A stretch of DNA of 52,728 nucleotides from Nitrospirota bacterium (GTDB taxonomy: Bacteria; Nitrospirota; Thermodesulfovibrionia; Thermodesulfovibrionales; JdFR-86): NCBI GenBank assembly GCA_016207905.1, contig JACQZC010000001.1, positions 1-52,728 on the forward strand, in the 5' to 3' direction. Of the stretch, positions 1 to 9,644 are shown piece by piece. How positions within the stretch are numbered: the stretch's first letter is position 1; every line of letters starts with the position of its first letter. Both the position numbers and the translations under genes were made by a program. The notes beneath the pieces were generated by a model. That model had not been told where the DNA came from, did no database searches, and was given only the letters and a program-made list of their open reading frames with translations.

Positions 1-2
1 AC

Positions 3-200
3 CTGGAGTTCCACCATGCAATGAGTCAGATAGAAAGGGAGGATATAGAAGAGGGCATGGTCGTCGAGGAGCTTAGAAAAGGCTATATGTACAGGGATAA
101 GGTTCTCAGGGCATCGCTTGTTTGTGTCTCTAAAAAACCTCGTAAAGAGGAAGAGTCTGAGGACAGTAATAAGATTAATATAGAAGAGATGGAGGAGTGA
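3..200 (+). CDS. grpE: GrpE nucleotide exchange factor, C-terminal part
   Basis: Partial gene cut by the left edge; 65 residues remain. GrpE releases ADP from DnaK in the cytoplasm. The visible part is the C-terminal beta domain: an [11 protein letters not shown] segment, then [16 protein letters not shown] and [11 protein letters not shown], which match the family end, followed by an acidic low-complexity tail. The stop lies 4 bp before dnaK, and the dnaK Shine-Dalgarno sequence (GGAGG, 191-195) sits inside the last grpE codons, so the two are one operon and probably translationally coupled. Identification is firm because of the motif match and the dnaK-dnaJ neighbours. Confidence 0.92.
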   Translation: MEFHHAMSQIEREDIEEGMVVEELRKGYMYRDKVLRASLVCVSKKPRKEEESEDSNKINIEEMEE

Positions 201-204
201 TTAT

Positions 205-2100
205 ATGGCTAAAGCTATAGGAATAGACTTAGGAACAACTAACTCTGTTGTGGCAGTTGTTCAGGCAGGCGAGCCTGTTGTCATACCCAATCAGGAGGGA
301 AACAGGACAACGCCATCTGTAGTGGCATTTACCGAAAAGGGCGAAAGGCTTGTAGGGCAGATTGCAAAAAGGCAGTCTATAACGAACCCGGAAAATACAG
401 TGTTTTCCATAAAAAGGCTAATGGGAAGAAGATTTAATTCCCCTGAGGTCGAGCATGCAAGAAAGAGGCTCCCATATAAGATAGCTGAGGCTGAAAACGG
501 AGATGCACATGTGGAAATCAGGGGGAAAAGGTATTCTCCACCAGAAATCTCTGCAATGATACTTCAGAAGCTTAAACAGGCCGCAGAGGACTATCTTGGA
601 GAGACCGTAACCGATGCAGTCGTTACTGTGCCTGCTTATTTTGACGATAGCCAGAGACAAGCAACAAAGGATGCAGGAAAGATAGCTGGGCTTAATGTCC
701 TGAGAATCATAAACGAGCCAACTGCCGCCTCCTTAGCCTATGGTATGGATAAAAAAAAGGAGGAAAAGATTGCGGTCTATGACCTTGGCGGAGGGACATT
801 CGACATCTCCATACTGGAAATCGGAGAGGGTGTAATAGAGGTCAGGTCGACAAATGGAGATACATACCTTGGAGGAGATGATTTCGACCTGAGGGTGATG
901 GACTGGATGGTTGATAACTTTACAAAAGAGCAGGGGATAGACCTAAAGAGAGATAAGATGGCTCTTCAGAGACTCAAAGAAGCCTCTGAAAGGGCAAAGA
1001 TAGAGCTTTCAACTGCAATGGAGACGGATATAAATCTTCCGTTTATCACTGCCGATGCAACAGGGCCAAAGCACCTTCTTATGAAGCTTTCGAGGTCAAC
1101 GCTCGAACAGCTCGTAGGAGACCTGATTGAAAAGACAGTGGGGCCATGTAAGACTGCATTGGGAGATGCAAGTCTTGAAGCCCGTAGTATCGACGAGGTT
1201 TTACTCGTAGGAGGACAGACAAGAACACCAAAGGTTCAGCAGACCGTACAGGGATTTTTTGGAAAAGAGCCTAACAGGTCCGTTAACCCAGATGAGGTTG
1301 TTGCAGTTGGTGCGGCTATACAGGCCGCTGTCTTAAAAGGAGAGGTAAAAGAGATCTTACTACTTGATGTTACACCTCTTTCACTTGGAATAGAGACGCT
1401 CGGAGGAATCTTTACAAAGATTATAGAGAAAAATACCACTATACCAACAAGGAAAAGCCAGGTTTTTTCCACTGCCTCTGACAACCAGCCTGCAGTGACA
1501 ATCAGAATATGTCAGGGAGAAAGAGAGATGGCTGCCGATAATAAGCTCCTTGGGCTTTTTGAGCTTGTTGGCATACCGCCTGCTCCGAGAGGCATCCCAC
1601 AGATAGAGGTCTCCTTTGACATAGATGCAAACGGTATCCTTCATGTTGCGGCAAAAGACCTGGGAACAGGCAAGGCACAGTCTATAAGGATTACTGCTTC
1701 AAGCGGACTTGCAGATGATGAGATAAGACGCATGACACGGGATGCAGAATCTCATGCAGAAGATGACAAAAAGAAAAGACACCTTGCAGAGACAAAAAAC
1801 GAGGCAGATACACTTATATATGCAGTTGAGAAATCCCTCAAGGAATACGGGAATAAACTTACAGAGTCCGAGAAGAAGGATATACAGGATGCATTAGAGG
1901 AATGCAGGAAGAAAAAGGATAGCAATGATGTAGGAGAGATAAGGTCTGCCATCGAAAAACTGACCACTTCGTCCCATAAGATAGCCGAGCATATATATAA
2001 GGCAGGAGGCGCAAGACCCGAAACAAAGGAGGAGGCTCCAAAAGAAGAAAAGGTGGTCGAGGCAGAGTTTGAAGAAGTGGATAAGTCAAAAGAGCAATAA
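205..2100 (+). CDS. dnaK: Chaperone DnaK (Hsp70)
   Basis: Cytoplasmic ATP-dependent chaperone working with DnaJ and GrpE. At 631 residues it is the normal family length. The nucleotide-binding domain carries [10 protein letters not shown] (5-14), [11 protein letters not shown] (about 170-180) and [10 protein letters not shown] (193-202), plus a VGGQTRTP variant of the usual VGGMTRMP. The substrate-binding domain includes [14 protein letters not shown] and a charged helical lid. The acidic C-terminus ends [14 protein letters not shown]. The ATG follows a GGAGG placed 9 nt upstream inside grpE. Order grpE-dnaK-dnaJ is the classic heat-shock operon; its promoter would lie left of the window. Nothing suggests damage. 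Confidence 0.98.
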   Translation: MAKAIGIDLGTTNSVVAVVQAGEPVVIPNQEGNRTTPSVVAFTEKGERLVGQIAKRQSITNPENTVFSIKRLMGRRFNSPEVEHARKRLPYKIAEAENGDAHVEIRGKRYSPPEISAMILQKLKQAAEDYLGETVTDAVVTVPAYFDDSQRQATKDAGKIAGLNVLRIINEPTAASLAYGMDKKKEEKIAVYDLGGGTFDISILEIGEGVIEVRSTNGDTYLGGDDFDLRVMDWMVDNFTKEQGIDLKRDKMALQRLKEASERAKIELSTAMETDINLPFITADATGPKHLLMKLSRSTLEQLVGDLIEKTVGPCKTALGDASLEARSIDEVLLVGGQTRTPKVQQTVQGFFGKEPNRSVNPDEVVAVGAAIQAAVLKGEVKEILLLDVTPLSLGIETLGGIFTKIIEKNTTIPTRKSQVFSTASDNQPAVTIRICQGEREMAADNKLLGLFELVGIPPAPRGIPQIEVSFDIDANGILHVAAKDLGTGKAQSIRITASSGLADDEIRRMTRDAESHAEDDKKKRHLAETKNEADTLIYAVEKSLKEYGNKLTESEKKDIQDALEECRKKKDSNDVGEIRSAIEKLTTSSHKIAEHIYKAGGARPETKEEAPKEEKVVEAEFEEVDKSKEQ

Positions 2101-2106
2101 ACTGAA

Positions 2107-3222
2107 ATGGCTGACAGGACATCTATGAAGGACTACTACCAGATATTAGGCATTGACAGGTCTGCTTCTTCAGAGGATATAAAGAAGGCATTCAGAAGGC
2201 TTGCCCTTAAGTATCATCCTGATAGAAACCCCGAGGACAAAGACGCAGAGGAGAATTTTAAAGAGGTAAACGAGGCATACTCCTGTCTTAACGATGCGGA
2301 GAAAAGAATGAACTATGACAGGTTTGGCACTGCCGAGGCACCTCGTTTTGAGCCATTTGGAGCAGGGTTTGGAGACATATTCGACAACATATTCGGAGAC
2401 TTCTTTGGGACATTCGCAGGCAGAAAGACTGCAAGGCCTGTTAAGGGCACAGACCTCAGATATGACCTTGACATAACACTTGAAGAGGCTGCATCAGGGA
2501 TAGAGAAGCTCATCGATGTTCCGAGATGGGAGGACTGCCCTTCATGCAGGGGAGGAGGCTCAAAGGGAAAAGGCACAACTACATGCACTCGCTGTAAAGG
2601 CACAGGACAGGTGAGGTTTCAACAGGGCTTCTTCAGCATATCAAAGACCTGCGATAAATGTCATGGACAGGGCAGGGTTATTACAGACCCATGCGATGCC
2701 TGTGCAGGCAATGGTAAGGTAAGAAAATACAGGAAGGTATCTGTAGATATTCCTTCTGGTGTGGATACAGGCTCGAGGTTGAAGCTCTCAGGCGAAGGAG
2801 ATGCAGGGATTCGCGGAGGCCCAGCAGGGGACCTCTATATAGTAATCGATGTCAAAGAGCATCCTTTCTTCAGAAGAGAAGGTGTGAACTTATACTGCGA
2901 CCTGACCCTGTCGTTTGCTCAGGCAGTATTAGGAACCGAAATAGAAGTGCCAACCCTCTATGGCACACACAAGCTTAAAATAGCTCACGGAGCACAGCCA
3001 GGGGAAAGCCTTCGCATAAAAGGCGCTGGGATGCCGAGGCTTGGAAGTAAGGTTAAAGGAGACCAGATTGTAACTATCGGCATAACCGTTCCAAAACATA
3101 TAAGTGAAAGACAAAGGGAAATCCTCGAGGAATTCGCAAGGCTTAGCGGTGACAACTCAAGCCAGCCAAAAACCCTAAAAGACAGGTTTAAGGATTTCTT
3201 TACAGGTGCAGGAACTTCATGA
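2107..3222 (+). CDS. dnaJ: Chaperone DnaJ (Hsp40)
   Basis: Co-chaperone that stimulates DnaK ATPase. The J domain has HPD at residues 37-39. A short Gly/Phe region ([18 protein letters not shown]) follows. The zinc region (about 144-207) has four CxxCxGxG repeats: [24 protein letters not shown] and CDACAGNG, so it is a type I DnaJ. C-terminal substrate-binding domains complete the protein. The gene starts 6 bp after dnaK with no strong Shine-Dalgarno; the more typical N-terminus [10 protein letters not shown] begins 18 bp further in (2125) and is an equally possible start. It overlaps the next gene by ATGA. Confidence 0.97.
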   Translation: MADRTSMKDYYQILGIDRSASSEDIKKAFRRLALKYHPDRNPEDKDAEENFKEVNEAYSCLNDAEKRMNYDRFGTAEAPRFEPFGAGFGDIFDNIFGDFFGTFAGRKTARPVKGTDLRYDLDITLEEAASGIEKLIDVPRWEDCPSCRGGGSKGKGTTTCTRCKGTGQVRFQQGFFSISKTCDKCHGQGRVITDPCDACAGNGKVRKYRKVSVDIPSGVDTGSRLKLSGEGDAGIRGGPAGDLYIVIDVKEHPFFRREGVNLYCDLTLSFAQAVLGTEIEVPTLYGTHKLKIAHGAQPGESLRIKGAGMPRLGSKVKGDQIVTIGITVPKHISERQREILEEFARLSGDNSSQPKTLKDRFKDFFTGAGTS

Positions 3223-3725
3223 AAGGCATTAAAGGACAGCTTTCTTCCCTGCCTGTTTCAGACCTCATGCAATGGATTGAGATGAACAGAAAATCCGGTA
3301 TGCTGATTATCTCAGGAGATAAAAAAAGCACCTGCTTTTGCTTTAAAGAGGGAAGTGTTCTTCTTGCCTCATTCAATGAAGACGGAAAAAGGTTTGGAGA
3401 TTACCTCGTAAGGGAAGCACATATCGAGGCAGGTAAGATAAAAGAGATACTGTCCATTAGCAGGGATAAAAAGGCGTCATTTATAAGTTATCTTGCTGAC
3501 AATAAGATAGTCTCTGAGGACTTCATAAAGGCAATATTAGAGCAGGTTTCAGAGTTTGTGCTGGTAGATATACTTGGATGGCAGGAAGGCTCGTTTCAGT
3601 TCATAGAAGCACTGCCCGACATTATTGGAGACAGTCCAGTTAGGCTTAATACGAGCCACCTCGTGTTTGAATCCGTCAGAAAATACGATGAGTCTTTAAG
3701 AGAGAAAAGCTCTTCAGGGGCATGA
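3219..3725 (+). CDS. DUF4388 domain protein
   Basis: 168-residue soluble protein. The N-terminal half ([20 protein letters not shown], then [19 protein letters not shown] and [10 protein letters not shown]) matches the DUF4388 (PATAN-type) pattern often found in signalling or motility proteins of delta-proteobacteria and Nitrospirota. The second half is helical and ends in a short charged tail. Its ATG overlaps the dnaJ stop (ATGA) and rsmE starts on the very next base after its stop, so it is translationally coupled inside this operon. The biochemical role is unknown; a signalling or adaptor role is family-based inference only. Confidence 0.75.
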   Translation: MKGIKGQLSSLPVSDLMQWIEMNRKSGMLIISGDKKSTCFCFKEGSVLLASFNEDGKRFGDYLVREAHIEAGKIKEILSISRDKKASFISYLADNKIVSEDFIKAILEQVSEFVLVDILGWQEGSFQFIEALPDIIGDSPVRLNTSHLVFESVRKYDESLREKSSSGA

Positions 3726-4469
3726 ATGCCTCGTATCTTCGTTCAATCAATCTTAGAGCAAGGTGTAGTAGAGCTCACAGGCGATAATGCCCGCTACATC
3801 CTTAGGGTCTTAAGAGCCAAAAAAGGAGACATGCTTCACATCTTTGATTCTCAAGGGAAAACCTGCTCTGCTTCTATTATAAGGGTTGCAGATAAAAAGG
3901 TGTATGTGGAGGTCAGGGAGTGTATCTCAGAGGTCAAAGAATCTCCGTTAAGGCTTATACTTCTTCAGGCTATCTTAAAGGGACAGAAGATGGACATTGT
4001 GATTCAGAAGGCAGTTGAGCTTGGGGTAGCAGAACTCACCCCTATTATTACAGGTAGGACAGAGGTAAAAGAGACAAGAAAGCATGGAAGGTGGCAAAAG
4101 ATTGCACTTGAGGCAACACGACAGTCAGGAAGAAGCATTGTGCCTTCGGTGAAAGAGCCTGTTACACTGAAGGAGTTTTTTTCTCTCTCGGGGCATCTTA
4201 AGGGTATAGTGCTTTATGAAAAAAGGGGCATGAGCCTCATGGAGGCTGTTGGTAAGATAAGCAAATCATTTGACTTTAAAAAGGATTTGGTTTTTGCGCT
4301 CATAGGCCCTGAGGGCGGATTGCGAGATGATGAGGTTTCTATTGCAGAGGCTAATGGGCTTTATGCCGTGCATCTGGGCAAAAGGATTCTTCGTGCCGAG
4401 ACAGCCACAATTGCAGTTATTGCCATACTTCAAACCCTTATGGGAGATATGGGAGGGAGCTTACAATAA
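3726..4469 (+). CDS. rsmE: 16S rRNA (uracil-1498-N3)-methyltransferase RsmE
   Basis: SPOUT-class methyltransferase that modifies U1498 of 16S rRNA using S-adenosylmethionine. The 247-residue length is typical. It has an N-terminal PUA-like region (MPRIFV...HLRVLR-type segment at DNARYILRVLRAKKGD), KGQKMDIVIQKAVELGV, and the SAM-binding trefoil-knot motifs IGPEGGL (193-199) and LGKRILRAETA near the C-terminus. It begins immediately after the DUF4388 stop, completing the dnaK-side operon. In many bacteria rsmE lies near dnaJ (often dnaJ-prmA-rsmE); here the DUF4388 gene replaces prmA. Confidence 0.95.
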   Translation: MPRIFVQSILEQGVVELTGDNARYILRVLRAKKGDMLHIFDSQGKTCSASIIRVADKKVYVEVRECISEVKESPLRLILLQAILKGQKMDIVIQKAVELGVAELTPIITGRTEVKETRKHGRWQKIALEATRQSGRSIVPSVKEPVTLKEFFSLSGHLKGIVLYEKRGMSLMEAVGKISKSFDFKKDLVFALIGPEGGLRDDEVSIAEANGLYAVHLGKRILRAETATIAVIAILQTLMGDMGGSLQ

Positions 4470-4535
4470 GAGTTCCCACATAAAAAAGGTGGCAGTTAAT
4501 CGGACTTCCTGATATAATAAGACTTAGGAGGTTTT

Positions 4536-4955
4536 ATGAATAAAATACTCGTTGCGCATGATGGTTCAAAACTCTCTGATGCCGCACTTAGAACAGCAGT
4601 AGAGATAGCAGTGAAGTTTAATGCCTCTTTAACTGTGCTCAGTGTGATTCCCGATCTATATCTTACGGAGCTTTCGGATACTGACAGGCAGAAGATAATG
4701 GATGCACTTATGGAGGAGACAAGGATTTCAATGGAAAAAATAAGGGTTTCTCTTTCAGGAAAACCCATTGAGGCAAAAACAATAATAAGGCAGGGGTCGC
4801 CTGCTGAAAAAATTATCGAGACAGCCCAGAAGATGAAGGTTGACCTTGTAGTGGCAGGCTCTCATGGAAGACACGGGGCAAAAAAATTCCTAATGGGCTC
4901 TGTGTCCTCAAAGGTTGTTGACCATGTATCCTGTCCTGTGCTCATAGTGAAATAA
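4536..4955 (+). CDS. Universal stress protein (UspA family)
   Basis: 139-residue single-domain Usp. It starts MNKILVAHDGSKLSDAAL and carries the ATP-binding signature G-2x-G-9x-G(S/T) as GSHGRHG (108-114) through LMGSVSSKVV, ending CPVLIVK, so it is likely an ATP-binding Usp. A good Shine-Dalgarno (TAGGAGG) precedes the ATG by about 5 nt. It is separated from rsmE by 66 bp and converges with the SDR gene on the other strand, with a 14-bp overlap of the two 3' ends. The stress it responds to cannot be told from sequence. Confidence 0.93.
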   Translation: MNKILVAHDGSKLSDAALRTAVEIAVKFNASLTVLSVIPDLYLTELSDTDRQKIMDALMEETRISMEKIRVSLSGKPIEAKTIIRQGSPAEKIIETAQKMKVDLVVAGSHGRHGAKKFLMGSVSSKVVDHVSCPVLIVK

Positions 4956-5820
4956 AAAGTCTCAGGGCATCCTTAAAGGTCATTGGCTCAAAACCAAAGT
5001 TCTTCTTAACACTCTCAGGGTCACAGATATTGTCCACATCCAAAAGCCTTATCTGCTCTACTGTTACAATACCTAAAACAGGAGCAGTGAGCTTTACAAA
5101 TAAAGATGGTATGTGAACTATTGGCTTTTGAGAGCCCATCGCACTTGCTACTGCTTGAACAATCTCTTTGTATGTTAACTGCTCTGTCCCGCCAAAGGAA
5201 TATGTCTTTCCAATTGCATCGGGGTTATCTATTATCTTAAAGAAGCACCTGACCCAGTCTTTGACATATATTGGCTGAAACCTTGCCTTTCCCTTTCCAG
5301 GCACAGCAATAAGAGGGCTTAAAGAGGCTATCATGTCTTTTATCTTTTTTGTAAAACCATCGTTTTCTCCAACAACGATGGATGGTCTAAATATGGTAAA
5401 GGGAATGCCTGAGCCTTTGATTAGTTCTTCTGCCTGTGCCTTTGTCCTTAGATACCCTGCCCATGAATCGAGGTCAGCTCCAAGGGCAGATTGATAAAAG
5501 AAGTGCTTTATCCCTTGTTTTTTTGCCACATCGAGAAGGTTTCTGGTTCCCTCCACATGGACAGCCTTAAAGGTCTGAGTGCCTTTTTCCTCTATGATGC
5601 CAATAAGGTGAATGACCATACTACAGCCATCCAATGCTCCTTTAAGGCTTTCTCTGTCTGTAAGCTCACCGATAACTGATTCGAAGCCCTGTGCCTTACA
5701 GAGCTCTGCCTTTTCAGGTGTTCTCACCAGACAGCGGACATCATATTTATCTTCCCTTAGTGCGGAGACGAGATGTCTTCCAATGAAACCAGTTCCGCCT
5801 GCTATGAATATCTTATCCAT
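4942..5820 (-). CDS. NAD(P)-binding SDR, complex I NDUFA9-like
   Basis: 292-residue atypical short-chain dehydrogenase. It has a Rossmann nucleotide-binding motif GGTGFIGRHL near the N-terminus, then RCLVRTPEK, GELTDRESLKGAL and MVIHLIGI, the pattern of the NDUFA9/YwnB-like NAD(P)H-binding group. Members bind NAD(P)H, sometimes as complex I accessory subunits, and in bacteria most have no proven substrate. It lies 13 bp downstream of the fumarase beta gene on the same strand, so it may be the last gene of the ferritin-fumarase transcript. No metal or membrane signals are seen. Confidence 0.82.
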   Translation of the reverse strand: MDKIFIAGGTGFIGRHLVSALREDKYDVRCLVRTPEKAELCKAQGFESVIGELTDRESLKGALDGCSMVIHLIGIIEEKGTQTFKAVHVEGTRNLLDVAKKQGIKHFFYQSALGADLDSWAGYLRTKAQAEELIKGSGIPFTIFRPSIVVGENDGFTKKIKDMIASLSPLIAVPGKGKARFQPIYVKDWVRCFFKIIDNPDAIGKTYSFGGTEQLTYKEIVQAVASAMGSQKPIVHIPSLFVKLTAPVLGIVTVEQIRLLDVDNICDPESVKKNFGFEPMTFKDALRLFISL

Positions 5821-5833
5821 ATAAAGATTGCCC

Positions 5834-6424
5834 TTATCCCAAAAGTTTAAGGAGGTTTTCGAGGGAGAGTTTCTCTATTTCCTCATGGAGGCTTCTTCCA
5901 TGAGAGTCCATTGTGACAAATGCAGGGAAGTCCTCGACCTCGATGAGCCACATTGCCTCTGCCATGCCGAATTCCTCGAGCATGAAACTGCCCCTGACTG
6001 CTCTAACCCTGTCTGAAAGATAAGATGCCGCACCTCCAATCGTATGAAGATACACACAGCCATATGTCTTTAATGCCAGAAGAGTTTCTTTGTCCATTCC
6101 ACCTTTTCCCATGACCCCCCTTAAGCCATACTGTCCTATTACCCATGGCTCATACATCTGAACCCTACTACTTGTCGTAGGACCGATTGCTATAACCTCG
6201 AAGCCTTTATCTATTTTTTTCACTATAGGTCCTGTATGATATAAAACTGCACCTTCGAGCTTAAATGGTATGTCTTCCTTCGAGGGCTTTTCATGGAAAA
6301 TGTACTTGTGGATTTTATCCCTGCCTGTTACGAGATCTCCGCTTATAAGAATCATATCGCCTGTATGAAGCCCTCTAACATCTTGTTCTGTGAGAGGAAG
6401 TGTTATCTTTCGTGCCCTTACCAT
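5834..6424 (-). CDS. Fumarate hydratase class I, beta (C-terminal) subunit
   Basis: 196-residue protein matching the C-terminal (FumA-C/TtdB) half of class I hydro-lyases, which interconvert fumarate and malate with an oxygen-sensitive 4Fe-4S cluster carried by the alpha subunit. Visible segments are GDMILISGDLVTGRD, GAVLYHTGPIV, IGPTTSSRVQMYEP, GVMGKGGMD and GCVYLHTIGGAA. Its start overlaps the alpha-subunit stop by 7 bp, so the two are coupled. L(+)-tartrate dehydratase beta is the main alternative name; with no tartrate genes nearby, fumarase in the TCA or reverse TCA pathway is more likely. Confidence 0.92.
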   Translation of the reverse strand: MVRARKITLPLTEQDVRGLHTGDMILISGDLVTGRDKIHKYIFHEKPSKEDIPFKLEGAVLYHTGPIVKKIDKGFEVIAIGPTTSSRVQMYEPWVIGQYGLRGVMGKGGMDKETLLALKTYGCVYLHTIGGAASYLSDRVRAVRGSFMLEEFGMAEAMWLIEVEDFPAFVTMDSHGRSLHEEIEKLSLENLLKLLG

Positions 6425-7263
6425 ATAAGTCTTCCCCTTCTGTTAGCCCAGCAGGCAATAGATATATCGACGAAATAAGATGCAGGATGCCTGTGATTAA
6501 CCCCTATCTTTATGCCGATTGTAGTTGAGATGCCTCCAAGACCGAGAGGTCCTATGCCAAGAAGGTTTGTCTCTCTGAGGAGTCTTTCCTCAAGTGACCT
6601 CAGGGAATCATAGGTGTTTTTGTCAGGCAGTTTTCTAAGGAGCTGTTCCTTTGCGAGCTTAGCCACCTGGTCTTTTGAGCCTCCTATAGCAACCCCAACT
6701 GTGTAGGGAGGACAACCCTTCCCCTGTGCCCTCTGAACCGCATCCAGAACGCATTTTCTTATGCCCTCGATGTCTCGCTCTGCATTAAGCAGGGGGTCAG
6801 GCAGTTTATATGTATTGCCCTGATTTTCGCATCCAGAGCCCTTAAGCATCAAGTCTACTATGAGGGAAGCATCCTCGGATTCCTCGAAATATATCGTGGG
6901 AAACCCAATGCCTGTGTTGTCCCCTGTGTTTTTTTCGGTCATTATATCCACTGCATTTGGCCTGAGAGGGACCTTTTTGGTTGCAAGCCTTACTGCCTCG
7001 AGTATTGTCTCTTTTATGTCCTTATGGCTAAGACCCTTTGGGAGTTTCACAAAAAATACAGGCATTCCCGTGTCCTGACATATGGGTCTCGATGTCTGCC
7101 TCGAAAGCCTTATACTTTCAAGTATGATTGACATGACCTCCTTTTGCCTTGAGCCTTCCTCTTCCATGCCATAGGCAGACCTGAGGCTATCCTCCACATC
7201 AGGAGGCAAGGAGGTCGAGACCTTTCTTATAAGCTCCACTATGCCGTCACGAAGTTTAAGCAT
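6418..7263 (-). CDS. Fumarate hydratase class I, alpha (N-terminal) subunit
   Basis: 281-residue Fe-S hydro-lyase subunit. The three conserved cysteines expected to hold the 4Fe-4S cluster are seen in RPICQDTGMP, GSGCENQG and GKGCPPYTVG. Other family blocks are LRPNAVDIMTEKNTGDNTG and GPLGLGGISTTIG. It pairs with the beta subunit directly downstream (7-bp overlap). The two-subunit form is common in anaerobic bacteria and archaea and fits an anaerobic lifestyle. The gene starts 14 bp after the ferritin-like gene, so all these minus-strand genes may be one transcript. Confidence 0.94.
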   Translation of the reverse strand: MLKLRDGIVELIRKVSTSLPPDVEDSLRSAYGMEEEGSRQKEVMSIILESIRLSRQTSRPICQDTGMPVFFVKLPKGLSHKDIKETILEAVRLATKKVPLRPNAVDIMTEKNTGDNTGIGFPTIYFEESEDASLIVDLMLKGSGCENQGNTYKLPDPLLNAERDIEGIRKCVLDAVQRAQGKGCPPYTVGVAIGGSKDQVAKLAKEQLLRKLPDKNTYDSLRSLEERLLRETNLLGIGPLGLGGISTTIGIKIGVNHRHPASYFVDISIACWANRRGRLIW

Positions 7264-7277
7264 AAAATTTCAAATCA

Positions 7278-7772
7278 CTACGAAGTCTCTGCAATCTTAT
7301 ATCTCAGTTTCTTGAGATAATCTATGTGGGATTGTTCCCGTTTCATCATGTCTTTCATGAATTCCCTTGTGCTTGTATCTTCTGCTGTCTCGGAGAGTTT
7401 TTTATAGTGGATGTATGCCTTTGCCTCTATCTCGAGGGCAATCGTAAGCGCACCGAGGTCATCGAGGAATAATGGGCTTTCTATTTCTTTTTCAAGGTAA
7501 TCTTTAAGCACACCGCCTTCGACTGTTTCAGGCTTGATTTTACTTTTAAAGCTCTCAAAGCTGAGCATCTCTTTTTCTTCCCTTATGGACTGATAAAGGG
7601 ACTGTATATACTGCATGTGTTCCTCTTCCCATCTTGCGAGCTCACCGAATGCCCGTCTTGCCTCAGAGTCTATTGCCTTTATAGATGCCTTTGTGTAAAA
7701 CTCATTTGTCCCCTTTTCCATAATAAATACCTCAATCATTGCCTGAAGTAGCTCATCTTTTCCTGTAATCAT
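7278..7772 (-). CDS. Ferritin-like di-iron protein (rubrerythrin-type domain)
   Basis: 164-residue four-helix protein. Glutamate and histidine ligands expected of a di-iron ferritin-like fold are visible in EVFIMEKGTNEFY, ARWEEEHMQYI, ALEIEAKAYIHYKK and MKREQSHIDYLKK. There is no C-terminal rubredoxin (CxxC) domain, so it is not a full rubrerythrin. Likely roles are peroxide reduction or iron handling in an anaerobe; the sequence alone does not decide. It sits between the AcsE-like gene (14 bp upstream) and the fumarase alpha gene (14 bp downstream). Its position beside an oxygen-sensitive Fe-S enzyme suggests a protective role, which is inference. Confidence 0.85.
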   Translation of the reverse strand: MITGKDELLQAMIEVFIMEKGTNEFYTKASIKAIDSEARRAFGELARWEEEHMQYIQSLYQSIREEKEMLSFESFKSKIKPETVEGGVLKDYLEKEIESPLFLDDLGALTIALEIEAKAYIHYKKLSETAEDTSTREFMKDMMKREQSHIDYLKKLRYKIAETS

Positions 7773-7786
7773 GGCTTCTCCTTTCT

Positions 7787-8566
7787 TTAAGTTATGTCTG
7801 CCGGAGAGAATACTATCTCGTCCCTGAAGGATTTTACGAAGTAAATCGCCTTTTTAATGCTCGGATCGAGCACATCCAGCATACCTGCATCAAGCCCTGC
7901 GCCTCCTGCATATAAGAAGAAAGATGCCTCGATACTCTTTCTGAGGGCAAAAGGCATCCCAGAGGATACATTGGAGACCCACGCAATGGTTTTTATCGGA
8001 GGCTCTATCAGCTCCTTAAGCAGTTTGATACATTCTGTGGAGTTGGCAAGATGCTTCTGTCCTTCTCCTCCTCCAATATGGATAAGCGAGGGGTCTCCAA
8101 AAAGCCTCTCATTAGGGATGTCATGGGCATTTGCCATTTCGAGAAGCTCCTCGATTATCTGAAGCTTTCCCTCGAGGGATGTTGGCGGTGTGCTCCTCGA
8201 TGCCCTGAGCACCAACGAGGCACCTGAGCTTGCCACAAGGGCAAGAAGCTCTTCTGGGTCCTCTGGCTCTGTATAAGAAATGAAGTTAATAAGCGGCGGT
8301 TGGGGGCAAAGAGGAACAACCCTCCTTAGGGCATGGACATTCCTCGAATCCAGAGATATAAGACTGCTAACCGTCTTGAGTGTAACTTCAACGAGCCACG
8401 GAAGTGTCTCTTCGTCTTCTGAGCCATCGAGAGAGCATTGAAGATTAATCATATCTGCATGGGAGAGCCTTTTTACAAGCTCTGAGATGGCATTTTCGTT
8501 TCTTGCCTTGAGGGCAGACATGAAAGCCCTGTTCCTTGTGTTCAGGTTATCGGCAATGACTATCAT
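7787..8566 (-). CDS. Pterin-binding methyltransferase domain protein, AcsE-like
   Basis: 259-residue TIM-barrel protein of the dihydropteroate-synthase superfamily. Its length and pattern are close to 5-methyltetrahydrofolate:corrinoid iron-sulfur protein methyltransferase (AcsE): ADNLNTRNRAF at the start, then WLVEVT, the pterin-binding D and N in LISLDSRN and LINFIS, GDPSLIHIGGG and WVSNVSSG. No corrinoid protein or acs genes are in view, so its partner is unknown. The start is supported by GGAGG 4 nt before the ATG, and a TATAAT box lies 30-40 bp upstream on the minus strand. The residue after the first motif differs from true AcsE, so I leave the symbol empty. Confidence 0.75.
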   Translation of the reverse strand: MIVIADNLNTRNRAFMSALKARNENAISELVKRLSHADMINLQCSLDGSEDEETLPWLVEVTLKTVSSLISLDSRNVHALRRVVPLCPQPPLINFISYTEPEDPEELLALVASSGASLVLRASRSTPPTSLEGKLQIIEELLEMANAHDIPNERLFGDPSLIHIGGGEGQKHLANSTECIKLLKELIEPPIKTIAWVSNVSSGMPFALRKSIEASFFLYAGGAGLDAGMLDVLDPSIKKAIYFVKSFRDEIVFSPADIT

Positions 8567-8698
8567 CTTGCCTCCGCATAAAAAAGGATTTATTTCACTA
8601 AGATTATATCATTAAATGTTGGAAATTGAGATGCCTAAAAGTAAGCATCTCTTTTCCCGTGGCAGATTTTTAGAAAAGTCTTTTGTTAAAATATTTAT

Positions 8699-9592
8699 AT
8701 GGACTGTGTAATAAATCTCAATAAGCCAAGGGGCATTACCTCGCAGGAGGCTGTAACAAGGGTTAAGAAAGCCCTTGGTGTTAAAAAGGCAGGGCATGCA
8801 GGCACATTGGACCCAATTGCAGAAGGAGTCCTTCTAATCTTGATTAACGAGGCAACCAAGATAGCCGAATTCCTCTTTGATATGGACAAGGAATACATTG
8901 CCACCTTAAAGTTAGGCGAGCGCACAGATACATTTGACTCCGATGGCAGGGTTATAGAGAAAAAAGAATGCCTCTCCATAAAAATGGATGACATTAGCCG
9001 GGTTATTGAAACTATGAAAGGCACACTCAAGCAGGTTCCACCCATGTATTCTGCCTTAAAACATAAAGGCAAGCCTCTTTACAGCCTCGCAAGGAAAGGT
9101 ATAGAGATTGAAAGGTCCGAAAGGACAGTGAATATATACAGGCTTGACATCAAAAGATTTAATTCGCCATATCTGGAGCTTTCGATTGCCTGCTCAAAAG
9201 GCACATATATAAGAAGCCTTGCAGAGGGCATCGGAAATAGCCTCGGAGTCGGCGCCCACATTACTGAGCTTAAAAGAGTAAGAATTGGAGAATTCAAGGT
9301 CAGTGACTCTGTCAGCCTAAAAGAGATTGGTAATGAGGCTGTCTGCTTTACTTTGGATTCAGCCTTATCTCACCTCAGGGAAGTTGTTCTAAGTGAAAAG
9401 GACTTCTCCTATGCAAGAAACGGTAGACCCATAGCACTTAAAGAGCCACAACTACTGCCTGAAAAAAAGACTTTTTTAAGGCTTAAAAGCCCTGATGGCA
9501 AACTCTTTGCTGTAGGTGTTTTGCAAAGAGATGTGGAAGGCACGGTGCCCCTCATAAAGATACAAAAACAACTTCATCTTTCCAAATCTTAA
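8699..9592 (+). CDS. truB: tRNA pseudouridine(55) synthase TruB
   Basis: Makes pseudouridine 55 in the T-loop of tRNAs. The catalytic block HAGTLDP is at residues 33-39 with Asp38 as nucleophile. KPRGITSQEAV, the YSALKHKGKPLYSLAR segment and GTYIRSLAEGIG follow the family pattern, and the C-terminal 70 residues form a PUA-like domain. Length of 297 is normal. There is no Shine-Dalgarno; a TAAAAT box (8687-8692) ends 6 nt before the ATG, so the message may be leaderless. In most bacteria truB follows rbfA; here it stands alone before the pil operon. Confidence 0.96.
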   Translation: MDCVINLNKPRGITSQEAVTRVKKALGVKKAGHAGTLDPIAEGVLLILINEATKIAEFLFDMDKEYIATLKLGERTDTFDSDGRVIEKKECLSIKMDDISRVIETMKGTLKQVPPMYSALKHKGKPLYSLARKGIEIERSERTVNIYRLDIKRFNSPYLELSIACSKGTYIRSLAEGIGNSLGVGAHITELKRVRIGEFKVSDSVSLKEIGNEAVCFTLDSALSHLREVVLSEKDFSYARNGRPIALKEPQLLPEKKTFLRLKSPDGKLFAVGVLQRDVEGTVPLIKIQKQLHLSKS

Positions 9593-9644
9593 ACTAATAT
9601 TTGAAGGTTTTCTTTGAAGGGTTGGATTTATTTAAAAAAAACAC

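Noticed and set aside
418-660. Minus-strand frame inside dnaK
   Set aside because: Shadow of the dnaK coding frame with no ribosome site or recognisable domain; similar shadows in other genes were left out for the same reason.
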